Of a stretch of 64,000 nt of DNA, positions 21,601-33,500 are shown piece by piece. The notes under the pieces were generated by a model that had not been told where the DNA came from, searched no databases, and saw only the letters and a program-made list of their open reading frames with translations. The stretch is from Liquidambar formosana. Its lineage: Eukaryota; Streptophyta; Magnoliopsida; Saxifragales; Altingiaceae. Every line of letters begins with the position of its first letter. Position 1 is the first letter of the stretch. The position numbers were made by a program, and so were the translations under genes. The stretch lies in contig CM077826.1 of NCBI GenBank assembly GCA_039720395.1, positions 20,957,053-21,021,052 of the forward strand, written 5' to 3'.

Positions 21601-24600
21601 TGCCTATTTTGATTTTTACTTGTCTGCCTCTCTGAACGCATATATCAAGGGTTCATGGTATCTCTGCCTTGGCAAATACTCCAATATATGGATTCAACAG
21701 TCATTACTTCAAATATTACAGGTTTACATAATTGGAGGAGATGGAACTCAGAAAGGGGCTTCTGTTATTTATGAGGTAACACTACTAATTGATGTAGAAC
21801 TCTGTAGATACAAGGATTTAATTAGATTTCCAATCTTGAGAGGATTAGGCCAAATTATTTGAATTTATTACAAAATTATAGCTATTAAACTGAATACCAC
21901 AAATGTTATGCAGGAAATTAAAAGGCGTGGTCTCAAAGTTGCAGTTGCTGGAATCCCTAAGACCATTGATAATGACATACCGGTACTTCTTGTGCCTGCA
22001 CAACAGTCCATCACGTTTACTCCATCTCCTGATGGAAAAATGTGACTTAGTTTTAAGCTTGCACATATTTGATATTATGGTCTTTCTAAAATTCAGGTTA
22101 TAGATAAGTCGTTTGGTTTTGACACTGCTGTCGAGGAGGCTCAACGCGCTATAAATGCAGCCCATGTTGAAGCAGAAAGCTTTGAGAATGGTGTTGGTGT
22201 TGTGAAGTTAATGGGTCGCCACAGTGGTAAGCTTCATATCTTTCTTGTAATTTGATGTCATAAGAATATGGGGGTTTTGTAGAGTAGATAATAAGAAGGA
22301 TTAAGTTGCAAGATGTTCTTACACAGCCTTGAGTTTTATCCTGAGTGAGCTTATATTGTCAAAATTTAAGCTCAATTTCCTTAGAAAGAAACTGAAGATT
22401 TCCTTTGGGTGTATTGAAATTTTCCAGCAGCTGTATTGTCCAAATTTATGGCTAGAGAAAGAAGGGAAAACAATTTAAAAAATTGAACTTTACTTCCTTG
22501 ATCATTGAATTTTAATTATCTTTCCACAAGGTTATTTTTGTATTTGAAGAGCAATTTCCTTTTTGATTTCTGCATTTCATTCTTCATTTTTATGTTCTAT
22601 AGCCATTGTTGAATAGTCGTGCACTTATTGTGGGTCTGCATCTATAATAGCCATTGCTGAATAGTCGTGTACTTCTTATTTTGGGTCTATGGGCCAAATG
22701 TAGGAGTTCCCGGTTCAATTTAATGAAAGACATGTTGGCCAAATTTAGTAGTTCCCGGTTCAATTTAATGAAAAACATAGTTTTTATTAGGACAGTATCA
22801 TATGTTTTCTACTAATCCATGTATGTTTCTGCTAACCAATGTTTCATTTCAATACTTCGTTGCACATTACTAAACCCCCCCAGTCATCTTTTTCACATGT
22901 TACTTATTGGGACTACTATTAGATATTCAGGAATGCACTTGTTCAAGTTTTTCTAGTCTTTTCCGGTCAACCATTGACCAGTGCAACTTCCCCGTCTCTA
23001 CTGCATTATCTCATGCACATCAGAACTTGTTTTTCTCCCTTAATTGCCCAACATTCTACTCCATGAAGGGTAGCTAGTCTTATAAAACTTCTCTATTAGT
23101 TTGATTGGAGTGTTTTGGTCATGTTCATATTGGATATGCATCTGTTCCTAAAAAGTCAAAGCAAGGTACTGGAAAGGTTGCATTAAGTTATTTCAGTGCC
23201 ATTTATCTCATCAGTTACGCACCACGATTCGTGGTATGGCTGTAGTGTAACAACTTTTAGTTCTGCTTTTATCTCTTCTCCAGTCTCATTGTATGTTTGT
23301 CTGCAAATAATATAGATCAAGGAAACCCACCTTATCAGGTATCCTTCTAGTCTGTAATATATGATTGTTCTCAAATGCACAGTTGGTTGCTTTACAAAGT
23401 CAATTAGTTTTACCAGTTCTTGGAGGAATCTTATTTAATTTATTCATACAGGATTTATAGCAATGTACGCTACACTTGCAAGCAGAGATGTGGACTGCTG
23501 CTTGATTCCGGAATCACCCTTTCATCTTGAAGGACCAGGAGGACTTTTTGAATACATGGTGAAAAGGCTCAAAGAAAACGGCCACATGGTTATTGTAATA
23601 GCTGAAGGTGCAGGACAAGAACTTCTTTCGGATAGCATGCGTACCATGGATCAACAGGATGCTTCGGGAAACAAGGTACTCCAAGATGTCGGGCTATGGA
23701 TATCGCAGAAAATTAAGGTATAGATGCTGACATATATTATTTTGGTTAGGTGTTGTGTTGATTCCCATGCCTATTTTATGTCTTTGTTTGCTTTGTTCAT
23801 GGATGCATGTATGTGCGCAGGGCAGTTGTGTGCATACGTTTTTCAAAACTTAATATTCAAACACTTGAGGAACATTTCTGAATCAAACAGATTCTTAAAT
23901 TTATCTTGAACATTTCCATATGATATTTCATCATTTTGCATTGGTGTAATAGTACTTTTGAGATTATTATAACAACAAGGACATTTTAAATATATTCAAC
24001 CTCCTAATGAGAGTGAACAGCACAGTAGTCCAAGTAGAACTACAATACACAGACTTCTGTGTTGCTCATTTTCATTAGGCACTATTCAACAGAAAGTATA
24101 GGCCCTTAGACAGTGGGCAAACATCGGCAATGTGGCCCATTGGTTTGATGATAGAAAGGTGAACATGACACTGGGGTTTTGAATCCTTTTAATGTAGAGG
24201 AATATTGTCAAATTCTAGTAGCTAGACCAGAGACAATTTCTCATCATGCATGACATGAAATTTCTGTGTGCTAATTTCTTTTTGACCTGTATATATATAT
24301 ATATATATATATATTATAAATGTCGAAATAAAGTGACTAGTTTAATTTTTGCTACTGCAGGATCATTTCACAAAACAGCAAAAGATGACTATAAATCTCA
24401 AGTATATAGGTTAGTTTCCTGACACTTTGCCATAATATCATTTATTTCTATCTTGATACTTTTGACAGGAAATACGAAACAAATGACATGAATAAGCGAT
24501 GCTTTCTTTTGTCTGGTAGATCCCACCTACATGATTCGTGCTATTCCCAGCAATGCATCTGATAATGTGTATTGCACGCTCCTCGCTCATAGTGCCATTC

Positions 24601-25105
24601 ATGGGGCAATGGCAGGATACACAGGTTTCACAGTTGGACCTGTTAATAGCAGACATGCTTACATACCATTCTATGTAAGTTCCTCCATGTCCAAAAATAG
24701 ATCTCTTATTTTCTTTTATTAATGTTCAGGCTGTGTATGCAAACAAGTTAAAGAGGAGGGCAATTTTTTACAGTTGCTTGATGATATACCTGTTCCAGAT
24801 TTTCAATCTGTGTAGGCCTTTAAGGATATCTTACTATGATGTCATAAAAACTGATGTTCTCTTTTGGACATTTAACGCATGCTGACTTCGTGCTCAAGTT
24901 TGAACAATTCGTGAATGGTAATTTGCAGAGAGTGACTGAGAAACAGCACAAGGTTGTGATAACTGACAGGATGTGGGCAAGGCTCCTGTCTTCAACCAAT
25001 CAACCGAGCTTCTTACACCCTAAAGATGTCATTGAATGCCAGATAGAGGATGAACCACACACCCAATTGACAGATGAGGAGAACCATACAAGCAACAACG
25101 CTTGA
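18218..25105 (+). CDS. PFK: ATP-dependent 6-phosphofructokinase, copy 1 (13 exons)
   Basis: Phosphorylates fructose 6-phosphate with ATP to fructose 1,6-bisphosphate. It resembles the cytosolic PFK3/6/7 group of plants. Exons: 18218-18475, 19541-19587, 19706-19745, 20009-20071, 20150-20287, 21422-21580, 21722-21775, 21914-21982, 22097-22226, 23452-23717, 24361-24409, 24520-24674, 24929-25105; all introns GT-AG; 534 residues. Motifs: CGGLCPGLN (151-159), GGDGTQKG (240-247; Gly after Asp indicates ATP rather than pyrophosphate), PKTIDND (268-274) with catalytic Asp272. Odd: MGRHSG where the second copy and the usual family sequence have Tyr for His. The first 54 residues are Ser-rich and not conserved. 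Met55 (18,380) aligns with the start of the cytosolic enzymes and is a likely alternative or true start, giving 480 residues. It is 8.8 kb from its tandem duplicate. Confidence 0.93.
18602..18636. repeat. (TG)n microsatellite in intron 1
   Basis: About 35 bp of GT repeat in intron 1 of the first kinase gene. The second gene has (TC)n tracts in the corresponding intron (27,287-27,318 and 27,510-27,560). Confidence 0.85.
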
Positions 25106-25939
25106 GAGTGCAGTTACTATTTTGGAGAGAGTACTTTTTTCCCCCCTCCTTGGGGTATCATTCTTCTTTTTGCAGTTTGACTCTATTGAGTATAGTTTCC
25201 ATTGATGGCACTCTAAATTTCAGTGCTCTTTCATGAGCTTCCAGTGTGAAACAAAGTTAAAATATTGGGCGGTTTCCTGTGCTCGTTCATGTGACATTGT
25301 CCCAAGAAACCCTTGTATATTTGATTCATTGAATAATTTTGAGTAGTGGTAATGATAGTATTATATATGAAAATTTATTGACTATGTGTTTTTTAGGATC
25401 ATCGAGCAACTAGCTAGAATTAGATGGGATCCTAGGCCGCGGTTAATGAATGTAGTTCAAGGGCTTTGTCATCAGAATACAGGTCGAGAGCTGTGTGGGA
25501 ATGTCAATTGTAAGGGAAGTGAGGAGCATGGATTGAATGACGCGAATTCTAGCTAGATGACCATAATTGTCGTGGTTCAGCAGTAAAAATGGTTAATTTA
25601 TTTCATCCTCCTTTTTAAATTTTTTAATATTTATTTTTCTTCTGCCCGGAAGAGAAAACCGAATAACATAACTTGAACTGAAAGTAACGAGAAAAATGAA
25701 AAAATCCACAAAATTGAAATTTAAACATTTCTATGGGCTGCTCAAAGCAAATTGCATTAGGTTTTTTATATTTTATATTTTTGTTATTTCCACATAATTG
25801 AAATTTAAAATTTTTATGGATTGCCCAAAGCAAATTGCATTAAGCTTTTTATTTTTATTTTTTATTATTTTTATAAGAAATGCCAAGCTTTGTAGTCCCT
25901 ACTCCCGCCAAGGTTTAGAAACCAAGACTAATCCATGGG
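25106..25939. other. 3' flank of the first kinase gene and spacer
   Basis: Probable 3' UTR in the first 250 bp, with GAATAATTTT near 25,330 as a possible polyadenylation element. A 60-bp stretch is repeated imperfectly (around 25,700-25,755 and 25,798-25,850, sharing TGAAATTTAAA and GCAAATTGCATTA). Otherwise nothing is seen. Confidence 0.4.
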
Positions 25940-26281
25940 CTAAGAAGCACGACACTTCCGTAAAGGTTCCTTGTTTGTGTCGGATACGTATTTGATACGA
26001 CACAACACTTTTCTCTTCCCATTTATCTTCTTCTTCCTTTTTCTTTTTATCTTATCTTATCAATAAATAACTCTATTAGATTTCCAAAACAATACAAAAG
26101 ATGCATTTTAAATGATGGAGGTCATGTTACACTATATTTCCTAGTTATATATGTAAAATATATATTTTATAAGTGGTGTATCTTTCCTGTGTCTTATCCT
26201 TGGGGATTTATTGTGTCCATATATTCATGTGGTATCATAACTATATTGTGTATCGGTGTCTATATTTCTTAACCTACGGTC
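25940..26281. mobile_element. MITE family A, copy 1
   Basis: The left end CTAAGAAGCACGACACTTCC and the right end (TATCGGTGTCTATATTTCTTA) are degenerate inverted repeats. The interior aligns along its length with the element at 57,017-57,367 (shared AATACAAAAGATGCATTTT and following sequence). No coding capacity. Superfamily not certain; possibly hAT. Confidence 0.6.
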
Positions 26282-26726
26282 CATGTGAATTACCCCACTC
26301 TACATAGTCAAGCAAGCCTAAGGAACATGAACCGAATTAAGAATCTCTCCTCCATGAGGTGTGGTGATCCACAACCAACTCAACTATTTTGTCGAGTAAT
26401 TGCATAAAGCTTGTGCTATGATGTTGCTTTGTTTCAAGATATTCTCATAAGAGTCCCTCTTGTTGTGAGTTATATTTTCTATGTGTTTCACACATAATAC
26501 AAGACATGTCATCTTATAATATAACTTGTTGAGCGCATTCGAGGGGTATAAATTCAATAAAAAAATAGGAGTAATAAGACATGCACATTTCTCTCACCTC
26601 TCAATCTTTTTTTTATTTTATTTTCTTTCCTCATCATAGCTCCTCATTACTTCCAAATTTCATTTCATTACGTTTGCTCTGATTTGAGCCAAATAAATAG
26701 ATGAACTCATGCTATTCACTATTACA

Positions 26727-26742
26727 ATGAGGACACCCTCAT
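26727..26742. promoter_or_regulatory. Palindromic block upstream of the second kinase gene
   Basis: ATGAGGACACCCTCAT, the counterpart of 17,918-17,933. It lies near the left edge of detectable homology between the two upstream regions. Confidence 0.35.
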
Positions 26743-27189
26743 GCTAGACTTCCTAAATTCCAAATTCCAAACAAGTCCTACCGCCTTTCCTCACTTCATC
26801 TCTCCCTCTTCCTACCCTGCGTCATGCTCCTTCTAGTACAATCTCTCATCGATATTATAAAAAGCACTTATGTCTTCACAATAAAACCTTCTACTTCGGG
26901 TAATTTTATACCGGAGTATTATTTTTCTGGTCAACACCATCGCCATCGTCTGATGACGTCTACAAGCATGCCTTCTCCTTTTTCTTCACCACCTCTGTAC
27001 TCTTCTGCCTACCGCCTGTATTCTACTCCATGGACTCGATTTCTAGTTCTGCTTCCATCTCTGCCCCAAGGTTCCGGTGCTTCGACCCCACGAACTCTTA
27101 TCATACTACCACCAATCCCAGAATCTACCTTCCTGAGTTATTCGCCTGCTTCGAATTGGAGTGGCAGAGACACCGAGGACGTTACAGGA

Positions 27190-27288
27190 ATGACGACCAA
27201 TTCTGAGCGCAAGATTGTCACCGGAGATTATGGCTATGTTCTTGAAGATGTTCCTCACTTATCTGATTACATCCCTGACCTCCCTGTA

Positions 27289-27320
<32 letters not shown>

Positions 27321-27509
27321 ACATTCTGTGTGCGTGCGTGTCACTGTTTGCTCCGTGTTGAAGTTAATTTGCCATAAAGTGTCTGTTTGGTTGACGAGAA
27401 AACTATGGAAAATAAAATTGTGCCATACTTCCTTTCCGTTTTTTTCCTTCAATTTCTCGGCAACGAAAGGACTTTGTTGCAATTCTGGAATTAGACAAAA
27501 ACAGGGATA

Positions 27510-27558
<49 letters not shown>

Positions 27559-30500
27559 GTTTTAGTGTTCCGTTTGGTTGCTGAGAAACTGGAGGAAAAG
27601 GAAAGAAAATGAGAACGAATACCTTTATATTTCCTGTTCTGGTTTCTTGAGAAAATTGAAAAATAAAATATGGTACAGTGAACCATAATTCTTTTAGAAC
27701 TACTTGTTTGAGCTGTTGAATATATGTTATTGTAAAGGAACCAAACAAATGAAAATGGAAGACTTTCAGATTCTTTTCCGCTTTCTTCTCTTCAGTTTCC
27801 CATTAACCAGACAGAGCCTCAGATTTTGTTGGATTTATTGAATTTGAAACCGAAACTGATGGGAAATGGAGTGCCTTCTTAGGTTTTTTAATCCTTCCCC
27901 TGGAATATCGTATCCCAGTTTATTATTCACCACTATGCCAAACAAACTCACAAGTGGCTGTGATTTTTCCTGGGGCAGTGGTGTAAGATAATATAATGCT
28001 GCAGACAAACAGTGATTTACCAATAGATGGAGATTGTCTATATGTGTTTCATGTGCTGTCATATAATTTCAAATCTCTTAAAAAATGGCCATCTTGAACA
28101 GAATGGTTGAAATATTCTTGACTTGATTTCTTTCATGTCATAGTATTCTGTAAAGAGCAGCGTTATGTGAAGTTGTTTACATGTCGGAGCAATACCGAAT
28201 GCAATGAATAATGCTTTAAGTATCTATACTACTTCATTTTGCAGTGAGAGGAAAGGGACTAATCTAACATACATTTTTTTCCCCCATTTTTTTATGGTTT
28301 GTTGCAGACATATCCAAATCCATTGCAATACAATCCTTCCTATTCGGTTGTTAAGTATGTATGTTTGTTTAAATCTGACACATTTTGCAATTGTGTAATA
28401 GTTAATGCATGTGCTTCTCAATGATATTTAATCAATTTAATGTGTCATGAAATTGCTCATCTGTTTTACCAGGCAATACTTTGTCAATGCGGACGACACT
28501 GTTGCTGAAAAGGTATATATGAGTAGTTCTCATTAGCTGCCAGATTCCTTTGCTTTTTGCTCTTTTTTTTTTTTTTTTTGTGGCTAATATTGTTTCCCGT
28601 AAATTTCATTCCAAGATGAAAAAAGAACATATTCATCCTAGATTATGGTCAGTCTTATAGCAGTCCTGTTAAATGATCTATTAGAAACGTGTATGAATTG
28701 GACTGATGGCAAAAGATTGCTTGCCCAAATTATTACTCACCTTTAACCACATCTCACCGTTGTTTTGTAGATTGTTGTTCATAAGAATAGTCCACGAGGG
28801 ACACATTTTCGACGTGCTGGACCTCGTCAGAAGGTTTTAAATTTGTCTTGTGCTTTTTTTCTTTTTTTTCTTTTGGGTGGTATTTGTGCAATTTAGGACA
28901 ATTACATACATTGTAAATGTTTCTCAGGTGTATTTTGAATCAGATGACGTGTATGCATGCATAGTAACATGTGGTGGTCTATGCCCTGGTATAAACACTG
29001 TGATTCGGGAAATAGTATGTGGTCTATACCATATGTACGGTGTAACCCGGGTTCTTGGCATAGAGGTAAACTCACATATCTATCATGTACATAAATAATA
29101 TAATTTGAAATATGATGCCTAAACTTGCTTTGGTCAAAATATTTTTAGAAGGGGTAGAAATAGTCCTCATTTGGTTCTTGCACTCCCCTTTTCCTTTTTC
29201 CTCTTTTTCATATATTTCCAAGTAGGAAATACAAGTTAGGGATTGATTGAATAGGTTGCTATGTGTTTCAAAATAGATTAGTTTAGATACTAGATATGTG
29301 TGCCTGACTGTCAAAATCATTTATTTTTTTGGTTGAAATATTGCTCTTCGCTAGGTACGGATATGAAAATTGGCTGAAATATCATTTTTGAGAAATATTG
29401 GTAAGTAATCAGCAAATATGGGTAAATATCGGCAAAGATCAAGGAGGCTAGTGATGATAACTAATTCTTTTCTTCCCTCCTTATATGTGTTTATTTACTT
29501 TAGGATTTTAAATGATATGTATTTCAATGTTTTATAGCATATAAATGTTAAATTGGAGTAGCTAGCATGAGACTCTCCTTTATTTGCAGTCGCATGCACT
29601 TTTTCCTCCCCAAATACCACATAGTTGTCTTATGCGCATTTTATTTACAATTTTTTATTCTAAATTTTTTGTTAGGGCTATTTCAATTTTTCTATTTCAA
29701 TTTTTCCCAACATCTCATTGAAATTTTTGCATAATATTACTAAATTCTAGAAATTCTTTAAATCGATATTGAAATTTGGTTTTCTCTTAATATTTTTATA
29801 TTTTTGGGACATCGATACCTCTTTCGATATAGAGATTTAATTCCTTTCTTCTGATATTATGGTTGCTTCAGGTTAAACTTGAATGGGATTAAGACATAAC
29901 AGAACTACCATACAAATATCATCCATTTATACTTATATTACAGCCTGATGATATTGGAACATAGAAATCTGATGTTATGGGGATTTTACTTTGATAACTA
30001 CTTGTAAAGTCAATACAAAATAGATTTTAAAGAGTCTTTTGAGTTCCAATTTTCACATTGACACTTGATGTGTCTCCCTGACAAGTTGCTCTCTTTTTCC
30101 TTTTCATATTTATCAGTTCGATTGCAATTATACTTCCTTTTATATTAATAGAAAATCATTTGCAATAGAAGTCCAATAAGGTGTGTTTAAACATCCAACT
30201 GAAATTAAATCTATTTCGTTTTATTTTATACGGTTACTTAAAGAAAATTCCATTTTGATAATGGGATCATAATTGGAAAATTTCATTCGTCTCAGAAATG
30301 AGGGTAAAAGATTGGAACACTAATTTTGATGGAACCAAAGGTTATATTGCATACCATCAGTTGTGGTGATGGCTCCTATTGTCCATAATGGTCCCATGCA
30401 TAATTGGAAAATTTCAGTCATCTCAGGAATGATGGTAAAAGATTAGAACAGTATTATTTTGATGGAAACCAAAAGTTTTGCATACCATCAGTTGTGGTGA

Positions 30501-33500
30501 TGGCTCCCATTGTCCGTAATGGCCCTATGTTGATGGGTTATATTTACCTTCGGATGCCATCTAGAATGTAACTGACATGCAACTTTTGGTTCTGATTTCT
30601 GACTAAGGTGGGTTGATCTATTATTCATAATTCTTAGATCTGTATAGATGCAACTTTTGGTATATTAACTTTATGGTTGATGTTGTCACCAACTAAGGAG
30701 GTTATTTTGCGGATGTAGGGAGGGTACAAAGGTTTCTATGCTCGAAATACTATTCCTTTGACCCCAAAGGCTGTGAATGATATCCATAAACGTGGTGGTA
30801 CCATCCTTGGGACGTCACGAGGGGGATATAATACCTCAAAGATAGTTGATAGCATTCAGGACAGGGGTATTAATCAGGTATATATACAGGGGTACATCAA
30901 TTTTGATTTTTATATTGTCTGCGTTTCTAAATGCATATATCAAGAGTTCATGGTAAATGATACATGTTTGCCTTTGCTTTGGCCAATAACTCCAGCATAT
31001 CGATTCAAGAATCATAACTTCAAATATTACAGGTTTACATAATTGGAGGAGATGGAACTCAGAGAGGGGCTTCTGTTATTTATGAGGTAATGCTACTATG
31101 TGATGTAGCACTAACACTACTATATGGTGCTACAGACACAAGGATTTAATTAGATCCCCAAGCTTGAGAACTAGGCTAATTTATTTGAAAATCTTTCCAA
31201 ACATGATATTTAATAAATTTAATACCAAAATTTTATGTAGGAAATTAGACGGCGTGGTCTAAAAGTTGCAGTTGCTGGAATCCCAAAGACCATTGATAAT
31301 GACATTCCGGTACTTGTCGTGCCATGCAAAATTTCTGGATTATGACAATCAGTCAATCACATTTACCCCATCCCTTGATGGAAACTATGAATTAATCTTT
31401 AAACTCGTACATATTTAATAGTTTTCTCTTTCTAATTTAGGTTATAGATAAGTCGTTTGGTTTTGACACTGCTGTTGAAGAGGCTCAACGGGCTATAAAT
31501 GCAGCCCATGTTGAAGCCGAAAGCTTCGAGAACGGTGTTGGTGTTGTCAAGTTAATGGGCCGCTACAGTGGTAAGCTTAATATCTTTATGAGTTTTTTTG
31601 TAGATTTGATAGTATGGAAAATTTTGTAGTAATTTGGGTCTTCACGGCCTTGATGTCCTTACATTTCTCCTTGTCATTAGTTTAATCATAAGTGATTTGT
31701 GTTGAATGATTGAACTTTATTTCCTTGTTCATTGACCTTTTTTTATATTTGCAAAAGGTCATCTTTATAGAGCAACTCCATTTTTAATTTCTCTCATTCA
31801 TTTTTCCTTTTTTTGTTCAGTATCTATTGTTGACTAGTCGTGTATTTTTTATATTGGGTCTATGTCTGTAATAAATTGAGGTGTAGTAAGGGCGACAATT
31901 TCGATCTATTGAATAGTTAAGCGTTTCCACTAAACCCTGTGTAATGCCCCTCCCTTTCACCTAGCAACGATATTGTTTGTTTTGGGTTGCCGGTCATAGC
32001 TTTAAAACGTGTTGTTGCAAGTTAAGGATGTGGGCCTACATAAATAGCCCAACGATCCTCTCTAACCAGGTGATGTGGGACTACTATGTGGACCTAAAAC
32101 CTTACCTCACCTCACCTCATCCATCTTGACCCCTTTGGCTCCAGAGTCTTGGTTCTTCTCTTGATCACTACCCATGTCCCATGTCCATTTTGATACTCAT
32201 TGCGCATAATTATACAATCTCATCATCGTTTTTACATGTTACTTGTTGAGAGTACTCTTAGATCTTCACTGTTGGGAACTCCCACATTCCACATTGTCTA
32301 GATATTGAGTTTAATATGACTTCGTATATCTGTTTGGGCCCTCCTTACAATAGCTTAGGCTTTTAGGTTGGAAACCTGAACATTTAGGAATGTATTTGTT
32401 CAAATCTTTACAAGTCCTTTCTTATAAGCCATCAAACTTCCCCATATCTGCTGCACTTCTTATCATGCATAGAAGAGTTTGTTGTATTTCAGCGGCTTAA
32501 CAATCTACTCCATAAACAATAGCTAGTTTTATAATATTGAATAAGACAACCCATCTTTAACAAATATATTTGTAGTATGTAGTTTATGATAGTCATGAAA
32601 TGCATGGTTTACTGGTTTAAAAAGTCAATAAGTTTTGTCCATTTTTTTGGAAGAGTCTTATTTAATCTACTCTTACAGGATTTATAGCAATGTATGCTAC
32701 ACTTGCGAGCAGAGATGTGGACTGTTGCTTGATTCCAGAAACACCCCTTTATCTTGAAGGACCGGGTGGACTTTTTGAGTATATGGTAAAAAGGCTCAAA
32801 GAAAATGGCCACATGGTTATTGTAATAGCTGAAGGTGCAGGACAAGAACTTCTTTCTGAAAGCATGCATACCATGGATCAACAGGATGCTTCAGGAAACA
32901 AGCTACTTCAAGATGTGGGGCTGTGGATATCACAGAAAATTAAGGTATTGATGCTGAAGTATATTATTTTGGCAATTTTTTGTATGATTTTTCCTCATTT
33001 TGCATTGATGTTCTTAAGTTTCCAACCTAAAGGCCTAAGCTATTAGGTGGATCCGTAAGGACTTACATACCAATATTGATGGATATATCGAGGGTCCAAA
33101 AACAAGGATATATCGGATATATCAATGGATATATCAAAAAAAATTTATATCGATTTAGATATATGATGGATATTGTTAGTTAAACACGTATATTTTCATT
33201 GAAACTCTAAGAAATAATGATTTAGACTCTAATAAACAACTTAGAATCAAAATATTGCAATTTGAATGTGTATGAGACAATTATATAATGTGTAGAGGGT
33301 ATGAAAAGCGTGTTAGTTGAGTGAAAGAATAAATATTTTATTTTAAGAGAGTAAATGAAGAATGGTACTTCATAACACTAATTTAAACCATTAGTATAAC
33401 CGAAATATTTATATAAATCAATACTAAAAGAGTAAGAGCTGATAATTTTGACAAAATAACAAGAAAATGAATATCTTGATATATCGCCGATAATATGTGA

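Noticed and set aside
26824..27612. A 262-codon open frame covering the first exon of the second kinase gene
   Set aside because: It runs past the splice donor at 27,286 into TC/CA repeats, and its first 122 codons match no kinase. Only the part from 27,190 to 27,285 is taken as coding.
32609..32881. Frame antisense to exon 10 of the second kinase gene
   Set aside because: A shadow of a well-conserved kinase exon on the other strand.
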